A DNA stretch of 64,000 nt from Oxalobacteraceae bacterium (GCA_030698225.1 JAUYNR010000006.1:28624-92623), one strand, 5' to 3'. Shown: positions 54,549 to 63,927, counted from the first letter of the stretch. Numbers and translations are program-made. The notes: generated from the sequence alone by a model not told the origin.

Positions 54549-55424
54549 TTACACTCGATCAGTCGATTTGCCGCCAAACAGTCCGCGCGGCATGAAGAAC
54601 AGGATGAACAGGATGAGCACGAAAGGGATCGCATCCTTGTAGGCGGAGGAGATGTAGCCGGCACCCATCGCTTCGAGGATGCCAACCAGCAGGCCGCCGA
54701 TCACCGCGCCGAGGCCGTTACCCAGGCCGCCCACGACTGCGGCGACAAAACCTTTCAGGCCGAGCATGATCCCGACATCGTAAGAGGTCAGCGTAATCGG
54801 CGTGACCAGGATGCCACCAAGAGCGCCGAGCGCCGCCGACATGGCAAAACTCATGAACAGCACCCAGTTGGTATTGATGCCGACCAGTTCTGCTGCCAGT
54901 CGGTTGTGGGAGGTGGCGAGCATGGCTTTGCCTTGCAGGGTGCGATTGAAGAAATACCAGAGTGCAATCACTACCAGCGTGGTGCCGCCCAGCACCCAGA
55001 GGCTTTGCGGCATCAGCGTGGCGCCGAGGATTTCAATCGGGGTATCGCCGGAAAACGCGGGCAGGCTGTGCGTCCCTTTGCCCAGCCAGACCTGGATCAG
55101 GCCACGAATCACCAGTGAAGCGCCGATGGTGATGATGATCAGCGTCACCGTTTCAGCGCCCTTGACCGGCTCGATCGCCAGTTTTTCCACCAGCACGCCG
55201 ACCACGGCGGGTATCAGAATCGCCAGCAGCAGCGCTACCGGCAAAGACAGTCCGGCCTGGGTAAAAAATACCGCCAGCATGCCGCCCAGCATGATGAATT
55301 CGCCCTGGGCAAAGTTGATCACGTTGCTGGCGTTGTAGATCAGGGTGAAACCCAGGGCAGACAGCGCGTAGGTGGCACCAACCGTAATGCCCGAAAAAAG
55401 AAATTGCAGGAACTGGGCAAGCAT
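54549..55424 (-). CDS. livH: Branched-chain-type ABC permease LivH
   Basis: This encodes 291 residues with about eight membrane helices. TYALSALGFTLIYNASNVIN and FAQGEFIMLGG are typical of LivH. AGGGGAG precedes the ATG at 55424. It is the first gene of livHMGF. The 410 bp upstream are AT-rich and contain a terminator for the preceding genes, so this operon should have its own promoter there. Confidence 0.88.
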   Translation of the reverse strand: MLAQFLQFLFSGITVGATYALSALGFTLIYNASNVINFAQGEFIMLGGMLAVFFTQAGLSLPVALLLAILIPAVVGVLVEKLAIEPVKGAETVTLIIITIGASLVIRGLIQVWLGKGTHSLPAFSGDTPIEILGATLMPQSLWVLGGTTLVVIALWYFFNRTLQGKAMLATSHNRLAAELVGINTNWVLFMSFAMSAALGALGGILVTPITLTSYDVGIMLGLKGFVAAVVGGLGNGLGAVIGGLLVGILEAMGAGYISSAYKDAIPFVLILFILFFMPRGLFGGKSTDRV

Positions 55425-55728
55425 CAGGCTCCCCTTCCTGTGTTGGCAAAAGCCAGGTCGCTGTTCGACTGCATGGGCATTATCTATCTCCGGATCGTTT
55501 CAATGAAGGGACACACTGATTTTTATTGTGCTTGTATTCTGAAATAAGGAATTTATTCTGTCAATAAGAAATGATACCAAAAAATAGAATAACTTATATA
55601 TAAATGTATCTATTTCGCCATTTGGTGCATTTCTTACACTGAAACTATTGAAGTTAATTTCCAGATAAAAATTTTTCGCAATTAATTATTAAAGACGCAA
55701 AACGGCAAATCGCATGCGCTTAAGACCG

Positions 55729-55760
55729 AAAAAAAGGTGCGAAAGGACCGCTTTCGCACC
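55729..55760 (-). terminator. Rho-independent terminator after the monooxygenase/DUF2783 genes
   Basis: GGTGCGAAAG (55736-55745) and CTTTCGCACC (55751-55760) form a perfect 10-bp stem with a 5-base loop. On the minus strand seven T residues follow (55729-55735). It lies 75 bp past the DUF2783 stop and separates that operon from livHMGF. The rest of the gap (55425-55728) is AT-rich and I see no gene in it. Confidence 0.85.
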
Positions 55761-55834
55761 GCTGCTGATTCCGCTGGAAAGTGGGGTTCTCCTAGCATTC
55801 TCCTAGCACGCATTCAGCCATTCAGCCTTACGCC

Positions 55835-56059
55835 TCAAACGTCTTCGCGCGCCAGTTGCAACGCGCAACGCAGGATCGCGATTTCGCCGATATGGTTCGC
55901 CAGCAGCAAAATCAGCTTCGCATTCAGCAGCGCGCTCTGTTCGTCGGAAAGGTCACGATGCGTGTCGATCAGCGCTTCGTAAAAATCGTCGCCGGGTGAA
56001 AATTCGCGAAAATAGCGTTTGCCCGCTTCGCTGAAATTCGGGGCCAGATTCAGTGTCAT
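55835..56059 (-). CDS. DUF2783 small protein, monooxygenase partner
   Basis: This encodes 74 residues starting MTLNLAPNFSEAGKRYF; a helical protein with no membrane segment. The ATG overlaps the monooxygenase stop (ATGA), so the two are translationally coupled. DUF2783 proteins are found next to FAD-dependent aromatic hydroxylases; the role is unknown, perhaps a subunit or stabiliser. The longer open frame here is not coding. Confidence 0.75.
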   Translation of the reverse strand: MTLNLAPNFSEAGKRYFREFSPGDDFYEALIDTHRDLSDEQSALLNAKLILLLANHIGEIAILRCALQLAREDV

Positions 56060-57753
56060 GATGATTCTCCGGTTAAAGGTTGCAGGTGAGGGTTGCAGGT
56101 GGCCCGGGCCAGTGCCTGCTGCACCGGTGCCGCCGCGAACGTGCGCCAGCGCGCAGCGACATGCTGGTCGGGGCGCGCCAGGTAGTAGGTGCCGTCTTGC
56201 GCGTCGTAGCGCCGGGCGATCACGCCATCGGCGTCGAGCAGGACTTTCGCGTTTTCCACGCTGCCCGGCTGGGTGGCAATGACCAAGGGCTCGATTGGCA
56301 GCCGACCCTGCGCCAGCTGGGAAAACTGCGCCAGCACGGCGTCCGGGATCGCGGCCGGATCGTCGCAGAAATACAGGCCCTGGAAACGGTTGCCGAGCTG
56401 GTCGATCAGCCAGCCGTGTTGCGTGCCGAGCCTGACCGGGCCGTCTTCCATCGGCGCGCCCGGTACCATGTCGCCGGTAAACTGATCGGTATCCGGCGTA
56501 TTCAGACTTGATTCGGTCAGATAAGCCGGCACCGACAGGCGGCCGGAGTTGACCAGCTTGCGGGCAAACGCATGCTTTTCCGCCAGCTTCAACACCGCAT
56601 TGCGGAAGGTCTTGCTGACCGTGCTCTTGGGCGTGATGAAATCGGTCGATCGGGTCGAATTCATCAGGTTCTCGTCGGCGGCGAAGCAGCGCTCGTCGGA
56701 GTAAGTGTCGAGCAGCCGGTCCGGCGCCTTGCCGTCGATCACCAGTTTCAGCTTCCAGACCAGGTTGTCGGTATCCTGCAAACCGGAATTGGCGCCGCGT
56801 GCACCGAACGGCGACACCTGATGCGCGGCGTCGCCGACAAACAGGCATCTGCCGTGCCGGAAGCTCTTCATGCGGCGGCACTGGAAGGTATACACGCTGA
56901 CCCATTCCAGCTCGAATTCACGCGCGTCGCCCAGCATCGCCTTGATGCGCGGAATCACGTTTTCCGGCTTTCTTTCTTCCTCCGGATTGGCATCCCAGCC
57001 GAGCTGGAAATCGATGCGCCAGACATTGTCGGCTTCGCGGTGCAGCAGCACCGACTGGTTCGGATGGAATGGCGGATCGAACCAGAACCAGCGCTCGGCC
57101 GGAAAATCCGCCTTCATCACGACATCGGCGATCAGGAAGCGGTCCATGAAAATCTTGCCCTCGGTTTCCAGCCCCAGCATGTTGCGAATCGGGCTGCGCG
57201 CGCCGTCTGCCACGATCAGCCAGTCGGCCTCGATCTGATACATGCCGTCCGGTGTTTCGACCTGCAACCTGACCACGCCGTCATCCTGCTGCTGCACCGA
57301 CACCACCTTATTCCTCCAGCGCAGCGTCACACCGACCGAGATTGCCCGCTGCACCAGATATTCTTCCAGATAATACTGCTGCAGATTCACCATGCCGGGC
57401 CGCTTCTGGTCGGCATCCGGCTGCAGGTTGAAACTGAATACTTCATCGTTGCGGAAGAACGTGCGGCCGACATTCCAGCTCACGCCTTTTTCGACGACCG
57501 GATCGCCGCAGCCGAGCCGGTCCAGCACTTCGATCGCCCGTTTCGCATAGCACAGGCCGCGCGAGCCGACCGAAACCGTATCGTCGTCGTCGAGCAATAG
57601 CACCGGGATGTTCTGCAAGCGGCAATCGATCGCCGCCGCCAAGCCGGCCGGACCGGCACCGACCACCACCACCGGATAGCGCCGCAGTGCGCCGCTGTTG
57701 ATTTCTTCCGGCGTGGTGTAGGGGAATTTTGAATAGGTATAGGTTTGCTGCAT
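56056..57753 (-). CDS. FAD-dependent aromatic monooxygenase (group A, MhpA/PheA-like)
   Basis: This encodes 565 residues from the ATG at 57753, which follows GGAGG by five bases. FAD-binding motifs are complete: VVVVGAGPAGLAAA near residue 30, the DG motif in IVADGARSPIRN, and the GD motif in LFVGDAAHQVSPFGARGAN. A degenerate thioredoxin-like C-terminus follows. Such enzymes hydroxylate phenolic or aromatic acids with NAD(P)H and oxygen. The substrate is unknown; the nearby ABC system and paaY-like gene support an aromatic acid. Confidence 0.85.
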   Translation of the reverse strand: MQQTYTYSKFPYTTPEEINSGALRRYPVVVVGAGPAGLAAAIDCRLQNIPVLLLDDDDTVSVGSRGLCYAKRAIEVLDRLGCGDPVVEKGVSWNVGRTFFRNDEVFSFNLQPDADQKRPGMVNLQQYYLEEYLVQRAISVGVTLRWRNKVVSVQQQDDGVVRLQVETPDGMYQIEADWLIVADGARSPIRNMLGLETEGKIFMDRFLIADVVMKADFPAERWFWFDPPFHPNQSVLLHREADNVWRIDFQLGWDANPEEERKPENVIPRIKAMLGDAREFELEWVSVYTFQCRRMKSFRHGRCLFVGDAAHQVSPFGARGANSGLQDTDNLVWKLKLVIDGKAPDRLLDTYSDERCFAADENLMNSTRSTDFITPKSTVSKTFRNAVLKLAEKHAFARKLVNSGRLSVPAYLTESSLNTPDTDQFTGDMVPGAPMEDGPVRLGTQHGWLIDQLGNRFQGLYFCDDPAAIPDAVLAQFSQLAQGRLPIEPLVIATQPGSVENAKVLLDADGVIARRYDAQDGTYYLARPDQHVAARWRTFAAAPVQQALARATCNPHLQPLTGESS

Positions 57754-57976
57754 GCCCGCCTCCATGATGATCCGCCCCACCGTTGTTTTAGCCACGATGA
57801 TGGGCGCGGTTTCTGTTCTGTCGCCGGCCGTCTGCTGCCGGCGTGTCTGCTTGCTGCGCCCTATTTCTTTTCACCATCAATCGTGAACGCGAAGGCAAGG
57901 GTGAAGATAAAACGCAGACAGTACGTAAGTGCGGCAAGCGAAGCCGACAAAGTGCACGGTTGATTTAGAAATGAAA

Positions 57977-58939
57977 TTAGCCTTCCAGCGTTTTCCACAT
58001 CTCTACATCGCGTTCGGCAGTCCAGATACGCGGATCGGGATAGCTGGTCGCTTCATCAAAGGCGCGCGTCACGTCAAACGGCATGCAGTGATCGAAAATC
58101 ACCCAGTTGCCGTATTTCGGCTGCAACAGCGCATAGGTCTCCTTGTAGATCGCATTCAGGTCCTTGCCCTGTTGCGCGCCCTGGCGCACCGCAGCGAACA
58201 GATCCTGTACAAAATCGCGGGTGCCTTCCAGCCCGGCCTTGACCTGGGCCGCAGTCTTGAGGGCGGCGCCGCGTCCCGGCACCAGCTTTTCCGCCTGTAG
58301 CGCAGCCAGCTTGTCCAGCGTCTGCGGCCAATCCTGAAAGTAAGCGTCGCCCGCATACGGCGTGGCGTCGAATTCGACCAGGTCGCCGGAAAACAGCACC
58401 TTGTCCTGTGGCAGCCAGACCACCGTATCGCCCTTGGTATGGCCGCGTCCGAGTTGCATGATCTTCACTTCGAGCTTGCCGAGCCAGAGCGTCATCTCCT
58501 TCTCGAACACGATCGTCGGCCAAGTCAGGCCGGGCACCGATTCGACCGCCTGGAACAGGCGCGGGAAACGGCCGATCTCGCTATCCATGTCGAACGCGCC
58601 ACGCTCGACAATCAGCTCATAGGTATCCTTGCTGGCGATGATGTGTTCCAGCCCATGCTGCCGGTAGCCGCTGGCGCCGAGCACGCGCACCGCATGGTAG
58701 TGGCTCATCACCACATACTTGATCGGCTTGTCGGTGACCTCGCGGATGCGGCGCACCACATCCTGCGCCATGACCGGCGTGGCTTGGGTGTCGATCACCA
58801 TCACCGCCTCGTCGCCGATGATGATGCCGGTGTTCGGGTCACCCTCGGCGGTATATGCGTATGCATGCTCGGACAACTGTTCGAAGCTGACTTTTTTCTG
58901 TTCGAGGTCGGCCTGCGAGGCAAATTTTTTCTGGTTCAT
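57977..58939 (-). CDS. Metallo-beta-lactamase-fold protein with altered metal motif
   Basis: This encodes 320 residues. The usual HXHXDH is H80-Y-H82-A-V84-R85, so the Asp and His that hold the second zinc are missing. Other ligands are seen in LGRGHTKGD, FSGDLVEFD and a C-terminal FDHCM. I recall the HYHAVRVLGA form from a subgroup near aromatic degradation genes, which points to a dedicated hydrolase or a one-metal enzyme. The reaction is unknown. It has TAAGGAG sequence before the ATG and lies in line with the monooxygenase. Confidence 0.78.
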   Translation of the reverse strand: MNQKKFASQADLEQKKVSFEQLSEHAYAYTAEGDPNTGIIIGDEAVMVIDTQATPVMAQDVVRRIREVTDKPIKYVVMSHYHAVRVLGASGYRQHGLEHIIASKDTYELIVERGAFDMDSEIGRFPRLFQAVESVPGLTWPTIVFEKEMTLWLGKLEVKIMQLGRGHTKGDTVVWLPQDKVLFSGDLVEFDATPYAGDAYFQDWPQTLDKLAALQAEKLVPGRGAALKTAAQVKAGLEGTRDFVQDLFAAVRQGAQQGKDLNAIYKETYALLQPKYGNWVIFDHCMPFDVTRAFDEATSYPDPRIWTAERDVEMWKTLEG

Positions 58940-59038
58940 TTGGACTCCTTATAGTGCGTAAAGTTGGGCCGCCATCATTGCGCGGCATTTTCCGGAAATT
59001 TCTTGTGCTAATCAGGCCATAAAATTCGATTAATTTGA

Positions 59039-59098
59039 TGGGTATATGTAAAAACAATGTATCTGCCGCACGTTTTCATTGGGCTTGTTTACATACAG
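59039..59098 (+). repeat. AT-rich ~60-bp intergenic element, copy 7
   Basis: It begins TGGGTATATGTAAAAACAA, has CTGCCGCACGTTTT in the centre and ends GTTTACATACAG. It lies between the metallo-beta-lactamase-fold gene and the periplasmic binding protein gene, upstream of the former. Confidence 0.75.
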
Positions 59099-59183
59099 TC
59101 AACAGTATGTTTTCATTGGAAAAAGCCCGGAAAAGCAGCCGTGAGCAGCTGAGGCCTGACATGGCGCGGCTTGTTTCCAGTGC

Positions 59184-60338
59184 TTATTCGGCCATGCTCC
59201 ATTCGCCTTTGCGGATTTCCAGCAGGCGAAACGCCGAAGCATCCAGTCCGAGATGATCCGTGGCACTCATGTTGACCACGCCGCCGGTGCCGACGAAATT
59301 GCGGGTTTGCTCAATTGCAGTACGCACTTTTTCCTTGTCGAAGCTGCCTGCTTTTTTAACCGCGCCGACATAGATCATCAATGCATCATATGCATGACCG
59401 CCGAACGTCGACACATCCGATTTGTAGTGCTCGGTGTAATTTTTCGTGTAGTCGGTCACGACCTGTTTTTGCTGATCGGTCTTCGGCAGCTTGTCGGCCA
59501 CCAGCAGCGCCGCAGCCGGTAAGCGGATGCCCTCAGCTGCGGAGCCGGCCAGTTTGATGAACTCTTCCGAGGCGACGCCATGCGATTCGTAATGGGGCAG
59601 ATTGATGCCGAGCTGTGCGATGTTTTTCGACACCAGCGCCGGACCCTGTCCCAGACCGAATACAAACAGCGCTTGCACACCGGGCACATTCCTGATCTTG
59701 GTCAGCTGCACCGTCATGTCGGTATCTTTCGGGCCGTAAGTCTCGTCGGCGACCAGTTCGATTCCATATTTTGAGGCGACCGCCAACGTCTCCTTGCGTC
59801 CGGATTGGCCGAAACCGGTCGACTCGGACAGCAAGGCGACTTTTTTCAGGTTGCGTTTTTTCAGGTCGGAAAATATCTTTTCGGCCGCCATGCGGTCGGT
59901 ATGCGGCACCTTGAACACCCATTTCTTGACCGGTTCGATGATGCTGACGCCGCCAGCCAGCGAGATGAATGGCATGCTGCCTTTTGCCATCAGCGGAATT
60001 GCCGCCATCGAGCCGCCGGTGGTGGTGCCGCCGATAATCACATCGACCTTGTCGTTATTGATCAGGCGCGAGGCAAAGCTGTTCGATTTGCCCGCATCGC
60101 TGGCATCGTCGTAATGCACCAGCTCCAGCTGGCGACCGAGTATGCCGCCACCCTGATTGATCTTGTCGACATATAGCTGCAGCGTCTTCAGCTCCGGGAC
60201 GCCCAGAAAGGCCGCCGGCCCGGTCACCGACAAAAATGAGCCGATCTTCACGTTCTGTGCCATCGCGCCATCGACCCAGCCGCCCAGTAGAGCAAGTGCG
60301 CTCCATCCTGCTATGCCTATCCGTTTCATTTGTCTCAT
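59184..60338 (-). CDS. Periplasmic binding protein of the branched-chain (LivJ) type
   Basis: This encodes 384 residues from the ATG at 60338, preceded by AAGGAG. The signal peptide ends at AMAQ near residue 27. The mature start NVKIGSFLSVTGPAAFLGVP is typical of Peripla_BP_6 proteins, and YDDASDAGKSNSFASRLINN is the usual second motif. It should deliver substrate to LivHMGF. In the family, many members near monooxygenases bind aromatic acids. Confidence 0.88.
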   Translation of the reverse strand: MRQMKRIGIAGWSALALLGGWVDGAMAQNVKIGSFLSVTGPAAFLGVPELKTLQLYVDKINQGGGILGRQLELVHYDDASDAGKSNSFASRLINNDKVDVIIGGTTTGGSMAAIPLMAKGSMPFISLAGGVSIIEPVKKWVFKVPHTDRMAAEKIFSDLKKRNLKKVALLSESTGFGQSGRKETLAVASKYGIELVADETYGPKDTDMTVQLTKIRNVPGVQALFVFGLGQGPALVSKNIAQLGINLPHYESHGVASEEFIKLAGSAAEGIRLPAAALLVADKLPKTDQQKQVVTDYTKNYTEHYKSDVSTFGGHAYDALMIYVGAVKKAGSFDKEKVRTAIEQTRNFVGTGGVVNMSATDHLGLDASAFRLLEIRKGEWSMAE

Positions 60339-60491
60339 CTTTTTCTCCTTTGTTTTCTCTGGTTTATCGATTGCCGGAAAACGTCTTGTTTCCGGCCTCG
60401 CCATCAACCTGCAAGCTGGTCTTGTCGGCAGCCATCAGAGTGGATGCCGTATTTTTTAACCAGTCTGAAGCACCGGTTCCCGCTGAACTAA

Positions 60492-60547
60492 TATTCGTCG
60501 ATAGCGAATCAATTTGCTATCATCAAATTTGTTGATATTGACGAATA
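60492..60547. promoter_or_regulatory. Nested inverted repeats, candidate IclR operator
   Basis: Outer arms TATTCGTC (60492-60499) and GACGAATA (60540-60547) enclose GATAGC/GCTATC (60500-60521) and ATCAA-N5-TTGAT (60522-60536). The region separates the divergent binding-protein and iclR genes. A TATAAT lies at 60557-60562, with TTGATA 19 bases upstream as a poor -35. IclR proteins bind short dyads of this size. Regulation is inferred. Confidence 0.6.
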
Positions 60548-60642
60548 AATTTAATTTATAATTGTGCGTACTGCTTACTGCCGGTTTTGCTTGCGCAGTC
60601 GGAAATAGCGCAACCGGAATATTCACATTGAAGGAGAACTGC

Positions 60643-61437
60643 ATGTCTTTGCCTCTTCCCAAGGCCAGCCGGCGGATACAAGCGATCGAGGTTGGCAGCC
60701 AACTGCTGATGGCGCTGGCGAACCACCGGCAGCCGATGTCGCTGAGTACGCTGGCAAAAGCGGCCAACATGACGCCGTCGAAGGCGCATCCCTACCTGGC
60801 CAGCTTCGGCGCAGTCGGCCTCACCGAGCAGGATCCGGTCAGCGGCAACTACGGCCTGGGCCCGTTCGCGTTCCAGATAGGACTGGTCTGCCTGCAACAG
60901 CAAAATCCGATCAAGCTGGCGATCCCGGAGATCACCAGTCTCGCCGTCCGCATCGAGCAAACCGTCGTGCTGGCGGTCTGGGGCACCCACGGCCCGACCG
61001 TGGTCTACCTGGGCGATTCGAACCGGCCGCTGCATGTCAACCTGCGGCCCGGTTCGGTGATGTCGATGCTGGGCACCGCCACCGGGCAGGTGTTTTCAGC
61101 ATTTCTGCCGGTCAAGCTGGTCGAAGCGGCGCTGGCCAGGGAGTTGAAGGATCAGGAGGTGCTGGCGCAAAACACCTCGAAAAACGCACTGCAGCAGCAT
61201 GAAACTATCTTGGCCGAAGTGCGCCAGCGCGGCCTGGCGCGGGTCGAGGGCTTCCCGATCCCCGGCATCAGCGCATTCAGCGCGCCCGTATTCGACAGCA
61301 AGCAGTCGCTGGCGCTGGTGATCACCGCCACCGGCTCGTCCGGCAGTTTCGATTCGTCGTGGGATGGTCCGATCGCGCGCGCACTGCAGGCTTGCGCGCA
61401 AACGGTTTCCTACCGCCTCGGTTACGCCGGGAAATAA
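60643..61437 (+). CDS. IclR-family transcription regulator
   Basis: This encodes 264 residues from the ATG at 60643 after AAGGAG. The winged helix (about 10-75) includes SLSTLAKAANMTPSKAHPYL, and the IclR effector domain follows with LAVWGTHGPTVVYLG. It is divergent from the binding-protein gene and probably controls it through the inverted repeats between them. A LuxR-type gene starts four bases after its stop. Confidence 0.87.
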   Translation: MSLPLPKASRRIQAIEVGSQLLMALANHRQPMSLSTLAKAANMTPSKAHPYLASFGAVGLTEQDPVSGNYGLGPFAFQIGLVCLQQQNPIKLAIPEITSLAVRIEQTVVLAVWGTHGPTVVYLGDSNRPLHVNLRPGSVMSMLGTATGQVFSAFLPVKLVEAALARELKDQEVLAQNTSKNALQQHETILAEVRQRGLARVEGFPIPGISAFSAPVFDSKQSLALVITATGSSGSFDSSWDGPIARALQACAQTVSYRLGYAGK

Positions 61438-61441
61438 GCCG

Positions 61442-62479
61442 ATGTATGCGCCGACCCGCGAAGAATTGCGCCTGCTGCTGGACATCATCGCCAGCCTGTA
61501 CCACGGCGACAGCTCGCGACGCATCCGGCAGCAGATCGCGCAGGCCCTGCTGCAACTGCTGCGCGCAGATTATCTGGCGTCGTATGTCAGGGATAATGCG
61601 AGCGGGCGCTTCGAAGATTGCGTTGCAGTAAATATCGGAGCGGACCGGCTAGCGCTGTATGAAGAGTATTTTCAGCACCATGACCCGATCACCCCGCTGC
61701 TGCAGCAACGCCGTCAGGCAACGCTGGTATCGGCGGTGATTGCGCAGTCCGAGCTGGAAAAGACTGAATTTTTCAACGACTTCCTGATCCGCGGCGGGCT
61801 GCACCACGGCATTGACCTGCACCTGCACGACGGCGACCGGCATCTTGGCGACCTGCGCATCTGGCGCGCGCGGCAGCAACCCCCGTTCGGACAGCGCGAA
61901 GTCACGCTGCTGGAAATGCTGAAGCCGCATCTGGCCAATGCGCTGGCGCAACTGGCCACGCTGCAGCGCGAGCGCAGCAATAGCGACAACTGGCAAGCGC
62001 TGTGGGCCAGTCATCCCGACCCCTGCTTCATCCTCGATCGCAACGGCACTGAATTGCAGCGCAATCGCAGCGCCAGCGTGCTGCTGGAACAGATAGGCGA
62101 AGCACAGCGCGCGCTGCTGGCAGGCTTTCTGCAGCAGACCGGAAAAAATGCAGCGAGCGGGCAACTCTGGGGCGGCTATCTGGCCACCGCGGTACGCATC
62201 CAGTGCGCCCCGCAAGCGCAGGCCGGCACCCTGATCCAGCTGATGCCGCAGCAGCGTCCGTTGCCTGCAATGCGCGACTCGATGCAATGTTTCGGGCTGA
62301 CCCAACGCGAAGCGCAAGTCTGCTCGCTGGTATTGCGGGGTCAGTCCGACAAGGAAATTTCGCGCCAGCTGTCGATCAGTTTCCCGACCGTGCGCACGCA
62401 CCTGGGTCACATTTTTTCGAAGGCCGGCGTCACCAGTCGCACCGAATTGATCCACCAGGTCAGCCTGAGGCAACGCTGA
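61442..62479 (+). CDS. LuxR-type HTH transcription regulator
   Basis: This encodes 345 residues. The C-terminal LuxR helix-turn-helix is clear (about 280-340): LTQREAQVCSLVLRGQSDKE, then ISRQLSISFPTVRTHLGHIFS. The N-terminal 190 residues read as a GAF-like sensor, followed by a PAS-like stretch (PDPCFILDRNGTEL). It follows iclR by four bases and should be co-transcribed. Effector and targets are unknown. Confidence 0.83.
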   Translation: MYAPTREELRLLLDIIASLYHGDSSRRIRQQIAQALLQLLRADYLASYVRDNASGRFEDCVAVNIGADRLALYEEYFQHHDPITPLLQQRRQATLVSAVIAQSELEKTEFFNDFLIRGGLHHGIDLHLHDGDRHLGDLRIWRARQQPPFGQREVTLLEMLKPHLANALAQLATLQRERSNSDNWQALWASHPDPCFILDRNGTELQRNRSASVLLEQIGEAQRALLAGFLQQTGKNAASGQLWGGYLATAVRIQCAPQAQAGTLIQLMPQQRPLPAMRDSMQCFGLTQREAQVCSLVLRGQSDKEISRQLSISFPTVRTHLGHIFSKAGVTSRTELIHQVSLRQR

Positions 62480-62490
62480 TCGAGTGATCG

Positions 62491-63270
62491 CTAAGGTTGT
62501 GCGCGCGTTGCTCCGAGGCGCAGGGAGAGTTCCTTGGCCGAGCGTCTCAGCTCGGCGATGACCGGGCTGCTTGGATTCATATTGATCATGCCCTCGACGC
62601 CGACCACTACCAGAGCCATCGTAATTTCATTCTTGAAATTGAAAACGGGGGCTGCGACTGCCTCGACGCCCTTGACCATGTAGTTGCCGGAGATGGCGGC
62701 AACACCTTCTGCGCGTACATTTTCCAGCATGGTTTCGACGTCGCCTCTGGTTTTGAGTTCGGGCGGTGCTTTGGTTTTCAGTTCATTGGCAATCAACGGG
62801 TCCACAAAAGCCTTCGGCAGCCAGGCGGCAAAAACCCGTCCGCTGGCAGTCGTCAGCAAACTTAATGCGGTCCCCGTGACAACATTGACCGTAATCGGCC
62901 GCCGCGGTCGTTCCCAGCGCACGATGACGGGGCCGGTTTCGCCCCAGACGGCCAGCGCAGTGGTTTCATTGATGGCGTCGCGCAATTCGGCAATCGCCGA
63001 CAGTCCGAGCCGTACCCGGTCGAGGCGGTCGATGGCAACCAGACCGATGTTCAGGGCAAAGGAGCCCAGGTTGTAGCGCGAAGTCATCGGATCCTGCTCG
63101 ACTAGCCCGGCCCGAATCAGGCTGACCAGATAGCGATGCGCTTTGGAGGCGGGCATGTCGGCTGCCGCAGCAATGTCCTTGAGCATCATGGAACGCTGGC
63201 CGGCGACCATCGCGCGCAAGAGGCCCATGCCGATTTCCAGCGACTGGACGCCGTGTTTGCCTTCGGTCAT
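62491..63270 (-). CDS. Second IclR-family transcription regulator
   Basis: This encodes 259 residues. The winged helix reads MLKDIAAAADMPASKAHRYL and the effector domain ALAVWGETGPVIVRWERPRR. It resembles the IclR protein at 60643 throughout, suggesting an old duplication. It points away from the paaY-like gene, from which it is separated by 291 bp carrying an AT-rich element, so it may act on that promoter. Confidence 0.87.
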   Translation of the reverse strand: MTEGKHGVQSLEIGMGLLRAMVAGQRSMMLKDIAAAADMPASKAHRYLVSLIRAGLVEQDPMTSRYNLGSFALNIGLVAIDRLDRVRLGLSAIAELRDAINETTALAVWGETGPVIVRWERPRRPITVNVVTGTALSLLTTASGRVFAAWLPKAFVDPLIANELKTKAPPELKTRGDVETMLENVRAEGVAAISGNYMVKGVEAVAAPVFNFKNEITMALVVVGVEGMINMNPSSPVIAELRRSAKELSLRLGATRAQP

Positions 63271-63398
63271 GATTTCCCCGTGGTTACGTTAAACGAAACT
63301 GATTTTATCATATAGAATCTTATCCGTTGCTCAATCAGATGCATTGTCCAGCCGAGACGCGAGCCGCATGCGGAACCCGGCGGTATTCGAAAAAATAA

Positions 63399-63459
63399 GG
63401 AGTATTGCAATTTTAATGGCATTTGCCGCATATGTTAATTGCACATATAAAATATACCC
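63399..63459 (+). repeat. AT-rich ~60-bp intergenic element, copy 8
   Basis: It begins GGAGTATTGCAATTTTAATG, has GGCATTTGCCGCATATG in the centre and ends AAAATATACCC. It is well preserved and lies in the divergent gap between the second iclR gene and the paaY-like gene. Confidence 0.8.
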
Positions 63460-63561
63460 AAGCTAGTTTGCAAAATGCATCAAATCCCTGTCAAGATTTT
63501 TTCGCCTGTTCTTCGCCATGCTGAACAGACCTGACATCAGTTATTTAGCGGAGCATCATTG

Positions 63562-63927
63562 ATGAATTCCCTGCGTGTTTATGCGATTGACGGCATCGTC
63601 CCCGTTGTCGATCCGACGGCTTTTGTTCATCCCAGCGCGGTGCTGATTGGCGACGTGATTGTCGGCCCTGGCTGCTATGTCGGTCCTTGCGCGTGTTTGC
63701 GCGGCGACTTTGGGCGTCTGATCCTGGAGCGCGGGGCCAATCTGCAGGACACCTGCGTGATGCACGGGTTCCCGGGCACCGATACGGTGGTCGAGGAAAA
63801 CGGTCACATCGGCCATGGTGCGGTGTTGCACGGTTGCCGCATCGGCAGGAATGCCCTGGTGGGTATTCCGGACCATCGTGACCGGTCATTCCGGCGCATC
63901 GTGACCGTCCATTCCGGTGCATCGTGA
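63562..63927 (+). pseudogene. paaY: paaY-like gamma-carbonic-anhydrase-fold gene, truncated
   Basis: The first 102 or so residues match PaaY/YrdA-type hexapeptide-repeat proteins: [47 protein letters not shown] and [20 protein letters not shown]. The frame then enters repetitive sequence and stops at 63925-63927, well short of the usual length of about 200. The cause appears to be an insertion near 63865. PaaY hydrolyses thioesters in phenylacetate degradation. The truncated product probably lacks the C-terminal helix and active-site completion. Confidence 0.8.
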
